Positions 1-7,138 of a stretch of DNA of 64,000 nucleotides are shown here, one piece after another. How positions within the stretch are numbered: the stretch's first letter is position 1; every line of letters starts with the position of its first letter. Both the position numbers and the translations under genes were made by a program. Location: assembly GCF_003946865.1 (NCBI RefSeq), contig NZ_QXTH01000003.1:358700-422699 (forward strand), in the 5' to 3' direction. The notes under the pieces were generated by a model. That model worked only from the letters and a program-made list of their open reading frames with translations, was not told where the DNA came from and made no database searches. The stretch comes from Antribacter gilvus. GTDB lineage: Bacteria > Actinomycetota > Actinomycetes > Actinomycetales > Cellulomonadaceae.

Positions 1-386
1 AGCTGCGGCAGGGCACCGGCTACCTGGACGGGCACTGGGCCGCCGCGGCGGCGGGGCACGTCGAGGAGGGCGAGTCCGTGGTGCAGGCCGCCGTGCGGGA
101 GGCCCGCGAGGAGCTCGGCATCGACGTGGACCCGGCGGACGTGCGCCCGCTCACGGCGATGCATCGCGGCGACCCCACCGGACCGGCCCTGGAGCAGCGT
201 GTCGACTTCTTCTTCGAGGTGACTCGCTGGTCGGGCACCCCGGAGCTCCAGGAGACCGACAAGGCGGCGGGCCTGGCGTGGTTCTCGTTCGTCGCGCTGC
301 CCAGCCCCGTGGTGCCGCACGAGCTGGCGGTGCTGCGCGCGCTGCACGACGGGCACGTGCCGCCGGTGATGACGTTCGGCTTCTGA
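1..386 (+). CDS. NUDIX hydrolase, 5' end cut by window edge
   Basis: Reading in frame from base 3, the visible 127 residues contain a complete NUDIX box: G, five residues, E, seven residues, then REAREELGI, matching GX5EX7REUXEEXGU. This is the metal-binding catalytic loop of enzymes that cleave nucleoside diphosphate-linked substrates. The box begins about residue 19 of the visible part, so some N-terminal sequence is missing. The C-terminal half fits short 8-oxo-dGTPase-like or ADP-ribose pyrophosphatase-like members, but substrate cannot be assigned. It converges on hisD across a long perfect palindrome. Confidence 0.8.
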   Translation, partial: LRQGTGYLDGHWAAAAAGHVEEGESVVQAAVREAREELGIDVDPADVRPLTAMHRGDPTGPALEQRVDFFFEVTRWSGTPELQETDKAAGLAWFSFVALPSPVVPHELAVLRALHDGHVPPVMTFGF

Positions 387-414
387 CCTCAGCGTCCCCG
401 AGAACAACCGCCAC

Positions 415-470
415 CGAGAACAACATTGCGCAGGCAACCCGGCCGGGTTGCCTGCGCAATGTTGTTCTCG
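415..470. terminator. Perfect 56-bp palindrome between convergent genes
   Basis: Two 28-base arms starting CGAGAACAACATTGCGCAGG meet without a loop at 442/443 and are perfectly complementary. The palindrome lies between the stop of the NUDIX gene and the stop of hisD, so it probably acts as a bidirectional terminator. A partial copy of the arm start (CGAGAACAACC) lies at about 400-410. No T-tract is present on either side, as is usual in high-GC actinobacteria. Confidence 0.7.
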
Positions 471-483
471 CGGAGCTACCGGG

Positions 484-1809
484 TCAGTGGAAGCGGCCCC
501 GCACAGCCTCGCCGTGCGCCGGGAGGTCCTCGTCGTTCGCGACCGCCACGATGCCGTCGGCCACCTCGGCCAGCGCCTCGCGCGTGTACTCGATGACCTG
601 CACCGACTTGAGGAAGCTGTGCACGCCGAGCCCGCTCGCGAAGTGGGCGGAGCCGCCTGTCGGGAGCACGTGGTTCGAGCCGGCCATGTAGTCGCCGAGC
701 GACACGGGCGACCACGGCCCCACGAACACGGCGCCCGCGTTGCGCACCTGTGCGGCCACGGCGGCGGCGTCCTCGGTCTGGATCTCGAGGTGCTCCGCTC
801 CGTAGGCGTCGACGACCTCGAGGCCGGCAGCGACGTCGTCGACCAGCACGATCGCGGACTGACGCCCGCCGAGCGCCTGCGCCACACGGGTGGTGTGCTT
901 GGTGGCCGAGGCCAGGTCGACCAGCCGGGCCTCCACGGCGCCCGCCAGCTCGGCCGACGGCGTGACCAGGACCGACGCCGCCAGCGGGTCGTGCTCCGCC
1001 TGGCTGATGAGGTCGAGGGCGACGTGACCGGGGTCGGCCGTGGCGTCGGCGAGGACGGCGATCTCCGTGGGGCCTGCCTCGGCGTCGATGCCCACCACGC
1101 CGCGCACGAGCCGCTTCGCGGTGGCGACGTACACGTTGCCCGGCCCGGTCACCACGTCGACCGGGTCGCAGAGGACCTCGCCGTCCTGCGGCTCGCTGCC
1201 CACGGCGCCGTAGGCGAACATGGCGATCGCCTGGGCGCCGCCCACGGCGTAGACCTCGTCCACGCCGAGGAGGGCGCACGCCGCGAGGATCGTCGGGTGG
1301 GGCAGGCCGCCGTGGTCCTTCTGCGGCGGGGACGCCACGGCGAGGCCGGGCACGCCCGCCTCCTGCGCCGCGACCACGTTCATGATCACCGACGACGGGT
1401 ACACCGCGAGCCCGCCGGGCACGTACAGGCCCACGCGCTGCACCGGGATCCAGCGCTGGCGCACGACGGCGCCGGGCGCCAGCTCGGTCGAGTGGTCCGC
1501 TGGAAGCTGCGCCGCGTGGACGATGCGCACCCGCCGGATCGCCTCCTCGAGCGCGGCGCGGACCGCCGGGTCGAGCTCGGCCAGCGCGGTGTCGAGGGCG
1601 GCCTTCGGCACGCGGAGGTGCTCGGGGCGCACGCCGTCGAGGCGCTCGGCGAGGGCGCGCAGGGCTGCCGCGCCGCCGGTCCGCACGTCGTGCAGGATCG
1701 GCTCCACCACATGCACAGCCTCGTCGACCCCCAGGTCGGGACGAGGGAGGATGTCGAGCAGGGCGCGGCGCGAGAGGCGCCGCCCGCGGAGATCGATGCG
1801 CTGGATCAC
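484..1809 (-). CDS. hisD: Histidinol dehydrogenase
   Basis: 441 residues, normal length for HisD, which oxidises L-histidinol to L-histidine in two NAD-dependent steps. Visible family signatures include [11 protein letters not shown] (about residue 129), the [15 protein letters not shown] stretch, [18 protein letters not shown] with the zinc-ligand region, and the C-terminal SNHVLPTGG and GVHSFLK motifs with catalytic and substrate-binding His residues. The start is GTG at 1809, exactly six bases after a TAGACT hexamer, so the mRNA is probably leaderless. It lies about 12 kb from hisC and on the opposite strand. Confidence 0.96.
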   Translation of the reverse strand: MIQRIDLRGRRLSRRALLDILPRPDLGVDEAVHVVEPILHDVRTGGAAALRALAERLDGVRPEHLRVPKAALDTALAELDPAVRAALEEAIRRVRIVHAAQLPADHSTELAPGAVVRQRWIPVQRVGLYVPGGLAVYPSSVIMNVVAAQEAGVPGLAVASPPQKDHGGLPHPTILAACALLGVDEVYAVGGAQAIAMFAYGAVGSEPQDGEVLCDPVDVVTGPGNVYVATAKRLVRGVVGIDAEAGPTEIAVLADATADPGHVALDLISQAEHDPLAASVLVTPSAELAGAVEARLVDLASATKHTTRVAQALGGRQSAIVLVDDVAAGLEVVDAYGAEHLEIQTEDAAAVAAQVRNAGAVFVGPWSPVSLGDYMAGSNHVLPTGGSAHFASGLGVHSFLKSVQVIEYTREALAEVADGIVAVANDEDLPAHGEAVRGRFH

Positions 1810-1815
1810 GCGGCC

Positions 1816-1821
1816 AGTCTA
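1816..1821 (-). promoter_or_regulatory. hisD -10 element, leaderless
   Basis: On the minus strand TAGACT is followed by six bases and then the GTG of hisD. The predicted transcription start therefore coincides with the start codon. hisC has the identical TAGACT-N6-GTG arrangement, suggesting parallel promoter design for the split histidine genes. No clear -35 hexamer is seen. Confidence 0.55.
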
Positions 1822-1900
1822 TTTCCCGCCGGGCCGGGCCGGCGGCGACGTCTCACCGGTCCCGGAGCGGGCCCGCCGTGCGCCGGGGGAGAATGAGGTC

Positions 1901-2128
1901 ATGTCTTCCGTCCCAGAGATCCCGATCCGCTACGACATCATCCGGCTCGGCCAGTTCCTCAAGCTCGCCGACCTCGCCGAGTCCGGCACCCACGCCCGCG
2001 ACCTCGTCGCCGAGGGCGAGGTCAGCGTCAACGGCCAGGTCGAGACAAAGCGCGGACGCCAGCTCGTCCCCGGCGACGTGGTCTCGGTGGCGACGCCGCA
2101 GGGGGTGAGGGCGGCCCAGGTGGGCTGA
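1901..2128 (+). CDS. S4-domain RNA-binding protein (YbcJ-like)
   Basis: 75 residues with an S4 fold pattern: IRLGQFLKLADLAESGTHARDLVAEGEVSVNGQVETKRGRQL, the alpha-L RNA-binding motif found in RNA-modifying enzymes and ribosome-associated factors. It is a stand-alone S4 domain similar to YbcJ/RlbA-type proteins. The ATG at 1901 is preceded by a purine-rich GGGGGAGA site. It is divergent from hisD, with about 90 bp of shared promoter region. Its precise RNA partner is unknown. Confidence 0.85.
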   Translation: MSSVPEIPIRYDIIRLGQFLKLADLAESGTHARDLVAEGEVSVNGQVETKRGRQLVPGDVVSVATPQGVRAAQVG

Positions 2129-2199
2129 GCGCCGCGACGGCGGGCCGCCGGCCCGTCGTCCGTGGGTCCCGCCGTCCGCGGGCCCCGCAGCCCGCCGGG

Positions 2200-2604
2200 C
2201 TACGACGCCATGTACGTGGACGCCATGACCTTGTCGGGCGTCAGCCGCAGCACCACCCGCTGCGAGTTCTCGGGCAGCGGGCGGTAGCGGCGCGCATAGC
2301 GCTCGACGGCGGTGGCGATCTCCGCGGGGTCCTCGTTCACCTCGATGGTGCCCTCCAGGGTGATCCAGCGACCGCCCTGCACCTGGCAGATCGCACCCCG
2401 CGCCGGGGTCCCGTCCGGCCGGGGCGCAGCGTTGCGCGCCTTGACCGACTCCCGGTTCGTCGTGATCCGCACCACCCCGTGCTCCGGGTCCCACGTGAAC
2501 GCGACCGGCACCACGTGGGGCGAGCCGTCCTCGCGCAGCGTCGTGAGGGTGGCCAGGTGGCGCTCCGTCACGAAGACGAGCTGTTCGGGGTTCAGGCGGA
2601 TCAC
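2200..2604 (-). CDS. PPOX-class pyridoxamine oxidase-like, probable F420 family (Rv1155-like)
   Basis: 134 residues in the split-barrel flavin/F420-binding fold. Visible features are the strand ATLTTLREDGSPHVVPVAFTW, the VRITTNRESVKARN stretch and WITLEGTIEV, typical of TIGR03618-type Rv1155-like proteins that bind F420 or FMN and reduce small substrates. GTG at 2604 is the only good start in frame; a TAGACT hexamer lies eight bases upstream. It stands alone between the S4 gene and the SRPBCC gene. The actual cofactor is inferred from family resemblance. Confidence 0.8.
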   Translation of the reverse strand: MIRLNPEQLVFVTERHLATLTTLREDGSPHVVPVAFTWDPEHGVVRITTNRESVKARNAAPRPDGTPARGAICQVQGGRWITLEGTIEVNEDPAEIATAVERYARRYRPLPENSQRVVLRLTPDKVMASTYMAS

Positions 2605-2664
2605 GAGCCACGAGTCTAGAGGGCCCGGTGCCCACCGCACCCCTCGGAGGCGCGGCGGGGCCGG

Positions 2665-3222
2665 TCAGCGGCCGTCGTCGGCGACCGGCAGCTCCCGGTA
2701 CACCGGCAGGTACTCGGCGAACAGCGCGTCCCAGTCGGCCTGCGGCCGCCCGGCCAGGTCGGCGTCGAGCTGGTCGAGGAAGTCGTGCCACCCGGCGCCG
2801 TAGCCGCGCGCGGCAGCCTCCGGCAGCGCCCGGTGCTCGAGCGTGAGCAGAGCGGCGTCACCCTGCCCGACGGCGGACGTGGTCACCTCGACCTCCGACG
2901 TGGCCTGCCCGCCCGGCGCCTCCCAGGTGATCAGCAGCCGGCGCCCCGGCTCGCACTCGACCACCCGGCCCCAGTTGCGGGCCTCGCTCTCCGGGTCGCC
3001 GCCGGTCAGGTCGATGACGAAGTCGCCGCCCGCCCGTAGGTCGCCGGTGAGCTCGCCCATCCACCGGACGACCCGCTCCGGCCGGGTCAGGGCGTCCCAC
3101 AGGTCGACCGGGGTGGTGGTGAAGGTGCGCTCGAAGCGGACGGCGAGCGCGGGGCCGCCGTCGGGCAGCGAGCCGCCGGCCGGGGCCAGGCGGCGCAGGG
3201 CGCCGAGGTTGGGGGTGGTCAT
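2665..3222 (-). CDS. SRPBCC (AHSA1-like) domain protein
   Basis: 185 residues with the START/Bet v1-like AHSA1 pattern: FERTFTTTPVDLWDALTRPERVVRWMGELTGDLRAGGDF, then GRVVECEPGRRLLITWE, and a C-terminal helix GYGAGWHDFLDQLDADLAGRP. Such proteins bind hydrophobic ligands in a helix-grip cavity and are often encoded next to an ArsR regulator, as here. The start overlaps the upstream regulator stop by four bases (ATGA), indicating translational coupling. The ligand is unknown. Confidence 0.85.
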   Translation of the reverse strand: MTTPNLGALRRLAPAGGSLPDGGPALAVRFERTFTTTPVDLWDALTRPERVVRWMGELTGDLRAGGDFVIDLTGGDPESEARNWGRVVECEPGRRLLITWEAPGGQATSEVEVTTSAVGQGDAALLTLEHRALPEAAARGYGAGWHDFLDQLDADLAGRPQADWDALFAEYLPVYRELPVADDGR

Positions 3223-3575
3223 GCGTCCTCCTGGGGGTGGCGCTCGCGGTGACCGCGGGCGATCTCGGTGTCGAGGGCGTCCAGGCGCTGGGTCCAGAAG
3301 GCCGCGACGGAGGCGAGCCAGTCCTGGGTGTCGCGCAGGGCGCCGGGCTGGAGCGCGTACACGCGGCGCTGGGCGTCCGTGCTGCTCGTGACCAGGCCCG
3401 ACTCGCGGAGCACCCGCAGGTGCCGGGAGGTGCCGGGCTGGGAGAGGCCGCGCTCGTCACGCAGCGTGTCGGCAAGCTCGCCGGCGGTGCGGGGACCGTC
3501 GGCGAGGAGCTCGACGACGCGGCGCCGGACGGGATCGCCGAGGGCGTCGAGAGAACGGGCCGCGGTGGAGCTCAT
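3219..3575 (-). CDS. ArsR-family winged-helix repressor
   Basis: 118 residues with the ArsR winged helix: SLDALGDPVRRRVVELLADGPRTAGELADTL then GLSQPGTSRHLRVLRESGLV. No CxC metal-binding motif is visible, so it belongs with the non-metal members that pair with SRPBCC proteins. The start chosen is ATG 3575 because a TACGAT hexamer sits six bases upstream; a longer frame beginning at 3611 would run across the operator palindrome. It probably represses its own operon through the palindrome at 3596-3609. Confidence 0.85.
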   Translation of the reverse strand: MSSTAARSLDALGDPVRRRVVELLADGPRTAGELADTLRDERGLSQPGTSRHLRVLRESGLVTSSTDAQRRVYALQPGALRDTQDWLASVAAFWTQRLDALDTEIARGHRERHPQEDA

Positions 3576-3595
3576 GGAACGATCGTATGCGTGAG

Positions 3596-3609
3596 GCGTT
3601 ATATAACGC
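3596..3609. promoter_or_regulatory. ArsR operator candidate
   Basis: GCGTTATATAACGC is a perfect 14-bp palindrome in an otherwise GC-rich region, located 21 bases upstream of the arsR start and just upstream of its TACGAT -10 hexamer (3582-3587, minus strand). The position fits repression of the arsR-SRPBCC operon by its own regulator. Confidence 0.65.
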
Positions 3610-3742
3610 AAGCCGTATCTACACTCGCGGGCCCGCCGAGACAGCGAGTCTGTCGGACGGGCTGGCTGTCTCGGCGACGCGGGGCTGGGGCACTCGGCCC
3701 GTCGTCGTACGCCCGGCCCGGACCCTGTGGAACCATGGGGCG

Positions 3743-6700
3743 GTGGTCCTCCCCGCCTCCCCGCCGAGCCTTGACGCGGCTGCCGTGCGCCGCCTGGTCG
3801 GCGCCGCGGCCTACGAGCGCGGGCTGGACTACCAGCGATCGGGCCGTGTCCTCGACTGGACGTGGCGGGCCAGGACGCGCGAGCTCGGCGCGCGGGTGCG
3901 GGGGAGCGGGCGCAGCGTCTACACCTGCCTCGTGACGTTCGACGTGGCGCGCTCCGGCCGGTACGAGGTGATCGCTGCCGACTGCTCGTGCCCCGTCGGG
4001 ACCGACTGCAAGCACGTGGCCGCGACGCTCATCGAGAGCGGCGTGGCGGCGGAGGAGGACCCGGCGGAGGCGGCCGGACACCCGCGCCGCGCCACGTGGC
4101 GCGACGCCCTCGGCCGGGTGACGGCGGGACCCGCTCCCGGAGCGGCGGGCGGCGACCTGACCGCCGGGCTCCGCGTCCGGCTCACGGGCGCGTCGGCGGT
4201 GCTCCCCGGCGCACCCCCGCCGGCGATCGCCGTGCGCCCCGCGCTGCGCACCGGTTCCGCGAGGTGGACCGCGGGGTCCGAGGCGTCGTGGGACCGGCTC
4301 CGCTACGGGTACGGGCTGCCGCTGGGCCCGCAGGTCCGGGAGTGGTTCGCCGAGCTCGCCGACCTGGCCGCGAACCGCGGCGGCCGCTACCGCCTGCCCG
4401 CCTGGGTGGACCTCGAGGACCTCGGGCGCGCCGTCTGGACGCACCTGGAGCAGGCGGCGGACCTGGGGATCGAGCTGGTCGGCGCGGCCAAGGGCGAGAC
4501 GGTGCGCCTCGCGCGGCAGGCCGAGGTCGTGGCCGAGGCCTCGTCCACCGGCGACGGCGGGCTCCGTCTCGCGCCCGCGCTGCGGTTCGACGGCGTCCGG
4601 GTCGCGGCGTCGGCCTTCGGGGCGGCGGGCCCGGCCGGGCTCTTCGCCGTTGAGCCGCACGACGGCGGCCAGGTCCTCCTGCTGGGGCCGGTGCGCGGGG
4701 CGCTGACCGTCCCGCAGCGGGAGCTGCTCGCGCTGCCGGAGACCGTGGTCCCGCCCGCGGACGTCCCGGAGTTCCTCGGCGAGGTCTACCCCTCGCTGCG
4801 GCGCCGGGTCGGCGTCCGGTCCGACGGCACGGTCGACCTGCCCGAGCCGCCGCGGCCCGTGCTCGTGGCGCACGTGCGCTACGAGTCGCCGGCCCGGGCG
4901 GGCGTCAGCTGGGAGTGGGAGTACGGCAGCGCTCGGCGCCCCTTCGGGCCCGACGACGCGGACCCGCTGCGCGACCCCGGGCTGGAACGGGCGATCCTCG
5001 GACGGGTCGAGGACGCGGTGCGGCAGGCCGACGGGTTCGGCGGCTTCGCCGTGGCCGAGGCGCGCGACTTTCTCGGCCTGGCCGCGCTGGACCTCACGCG
5101 GTCGGTCGTGCCGGTCCTGCGCGGGCTGGGCGACGTCCGGGTCGACGCCGAGGACGTCCCCGCCTACGCGGAGCTCGACCAGCGTCCGGTGGTGGGCCTC
5201 GCCGCGGCGGCCACCAACGACCACGACTGGGTCGACCTCCAGCTCTCCGTGCGCGTCGACGGCCGGGAGATCCCGTTCCGGCCGCTCTTCGAGGCCCTGG
5301 TGCGTGGCACCGGCCGGCTGCTGCTCGTCGACGGTTCCTGGATGCGCACCGACCGGCCGGTGTTCGACAAGCTCCGCGACCTGATCGACGAGGCGAAGCG
5401 CCTGAGCGACAACCCGACGACCCTGCGGCTCAGCCGGTATCAGGCAGGGCTGTGGGGAGAGCTGGAGGAGGTCGCCGACGTCGTCGAGCAGTCGGACGCG
5501 TGGCGGCGCTCCGTCGGTGACCTGCTGGCCCTCGTCCGTTCGGGCGAGTCTCCGGGCGACGACCCGCTGACCACGGCCGTGCCGGTGCCGGTGGGGCTCA
5601 AGGCCGAGCTACGGCCCTACCAGCAGCACGGCTTCGAGTGGCTGACGTTCCTCTGGGAGCGAGGGCTCGGCGGGATCCTCGCCGACGACATGGGGCTCGG
5701 CAAGACGGTGGAGACGCTCGCCTTCCTCGCGCACGCGCGCGCCGAGTCACCGGCGGCGAGCCCGTTCCTCGTGGTGGCGCCCGCCTCGGTGGTGAGCAAC
5801 TGGGCGGCGGAGGCCGAGCGGTTCACCCCGGACCTTCGGGTGGTGGTCCTGCCCACCACCGCGGCGAAGGCCGGCACCACCGTCGCGGAGGCGGCCGCGG
5901 GGGCCGACGTCGTCGTCACCTCCTACGCGATCTTCCGCCTGGACTTCGAGGCGTTCGCCGACGTCGCGTGGAGCGGGCTCGTGCTCGACGAGGCCCAGTT
6001 CGCGAAGAACCACCAGACCCGGGCCAACGAGTGTGCCCGGCGGCTGCGGGCGCCGTTCAAGGTGGCGATCACCGGCACGCCGCTCGAGAACAACCTCATG
6101 GAGCTGTGGGCGATGCTGGCGATCGTCGCGCCCGGGCTGTTCCCGTCGGCGGGCAGGTTCCGCCTGGAGTACGTCCGGCCGGTCGAGGCCGCCGCCCGTG
6201 ACGCCGCCCTCAGCCCGGGGGCGCGCGACGCGTCGGTGGCCAGGGCGGGAGCCGCGACCCTGGCCAGGCTCAGGCGCCGGGTGCGGCCGCTGCTTCTGCG
6301 CCGCACCAAGGAGCAGGTGGCCCCGGAGCTGCCCGCCCGTCAGGAGCAGGTGCTCCGGGTGACCCTGGACCCGCGGCACCGGCGCGTCTACGACACGCAC
6401 CTGCAGCGCGAGCGGTCCCGGATGCTCGGCCTCCTGACCGACTTCGACGCGAACCGGGTCGCCATCTTCCGTGCGCTCACGACCCTGCGGAGGCTGGCCC
6501 TCGACGCCACCCTCGTGGACCCGGTGGCGTACCGGGGGGTGCGCTCCGCCAAGCTCGAGGTGCTGGAGGAGCAGCTGGTCGAGCTCGCCGCCGAGGGGCA
6601 CCGGGCGCTGGTGTTCTCCCAGTTCACGTCGTTCCTCCAGCGGGCTGCGGACCGGTGCCGCCAGGCCGGGCTCGACGTCGAGTACCTTGACGGGTCCACG

Positions 6701-7057
6701 ACCGACCGCGCCGAGGTGATCCGCCGGTTCAAGGACGGCACCGCGCCTGTGTTCCTCATCAGCCTCAAGGCCGGCGGGTTCGGGCTGAACCTCACCGAGG
6801 CCGACTACGTCTACCTGCTCGACCCGTGGTGGAACCCCGCCACGGAGGCGCAGGCGATCGACCGGACGCACCGCATCGGCCAGACGCGCAACGTCATGGT
6901 GTTCCGGCTCGTCTCCGAGGGGACCGTCGAGGAGAAGGTCATGGCGCTGAAGCAGCGCAAGGCTCAGCTCTTCGACGCCGTCCTCGGCGACGACGAGGGC
7001 GTGTTCTCGGCCTCGCTCAGCGCCGACGACGTGCGCGGCCTGCTCGACGCGATCTGA
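3743..7057 (+). CDS. SWIM zinc-finger SNF2-family helicase
   Basis: 1104 residues from GTG 3743; the frame is open upstream to 3587, but only this start has a -10-like AACCAT six bases before it. Near residue 80 is a SWIM finger (CSCPVGTDCKHVAATL, CxCxnCxH). The C-terminal 500 residues are a SNF2 ATPase: motif I DDMGLGKT after LRPYQQHGFEWL, VVAPASVVSNW, DEAQ, ITGTPLENNLMELW, and helicase C with GGFGLNLTEADYV, DPWWNPA and QAIDRTHRIGQ. Such proteins translocate on double-stranded DNA and remodel protein-DNA complexes. The cellular role is not established. It converges on recQ. Confidence 0.93.
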   Translation: MVLPASPPSLDAAAVRRLVGAAAYERGLDYQRSGRVLDWTWRARTRELGARVRGSGRSVYTCLVTFDVARSGRYEVIAADCSCPVGTDCKHVAATLIESGVAAEEDPAEAAGHPRRATWRDALGRVTAGPAPGAAGGDLTAGLRVRLTGASAVLPGAPPPAIAVRPALRTGSARWTAGSEASWDRLRYGYGLPLGPQVREWFAELADLAANRGGRYRLPAWVDLEDLGRAVWTHLEQAADLGIELVGAAKGETVRLARQAEVVAEASSTGDGGLRLAPALRFDGVRVAASAFGAAGPAGLFAVEPHDGGQVLLLGPVRGALTVPQRELLALPETVVPPADVPEFLGEVYPSLRRRVGVRSDGTVDLPEPPRPVLVAHVRYESPARAGVSWEWEYGSARRPFGPDDADPLRDPGLERAILGRVEDAVRQADGFGGFAVAEARDFLGLAALDLTRSVVPVLRGLGDVRVDAEDVPAYAELDQRPVVGLAAAATNDHDWVDLQLSVRVDGREIPFRPLFEALVRGTGRLLLVDGSWMRTDRPVFDKLRDLIDEAKRLSDNPTTLRLSRYQAGLWGELEEVADVVEQSDAWRRSVGDLLALVRSGESPGDDPLTTAVPVPVGLKAELRPYQQHGFEWLTFLWERGLGGILADDMGLGKTVETLAFLAHARAESPAASPFLVVAPASVVSNWAAEAERFTPDLRVVVLPTTAAKAGTTVAEAAAGADVVVTSYAIFRLDFEAFADVAWSGLVLDEAQFAKNHQTRANECARRLRAPFKVAITGTPLENNLMELWAMLAIVAPGLFPSAGRFRLEYVRPVEAAARDAALSPGARDASVARAGAATLARLRRRVRPLLLRRTKEQVAPELPARQEQVLRVTLDPRHRRVYDTHLQRERSRMLGLLTDFDANRVAIFRALTTLRRLALDATLVDPVAYRGVRSAKLEVLEEQLVELAAEGHRALVFSQFTSFLQRAADRCRQAGLDVEYLDGSTTDRAEVIRRFKDGTAPVFLISLKAGGFGLNLTEADYVYLLDPWWNPATEAQAIDRTHRIGQTRNVMVFRLVSEGTVEEKVMALKQRKAQLFDAVLGDDEGVFSASLSADDVRGLLDAI

Positions 7058-7058
7058 C

Positions 7059-7096
7059 GCCGGGGCCGGGCCTCGCCGGGGCCGGGCCTCGCCGGG
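7059..7096. repeat. GC-rich 16-bp tandem repeat in convergent spacer
   Basis: GCCGGGGCCGGGCCTC occurs twice in tandem followed by a third partial unit. The rest of the 81-bp spacer to the recQ stop is also GC-only and self-complementary (GGGCCCGCCGGCCC). It probably helps termination of both convergent helicase transcripts. Confidence 0.5.
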
Positions 7097-7138
7097 CCCG
7101 CCGGCCCGGCCGGACCCGGCCCGTCCAACCCCCGTCGG

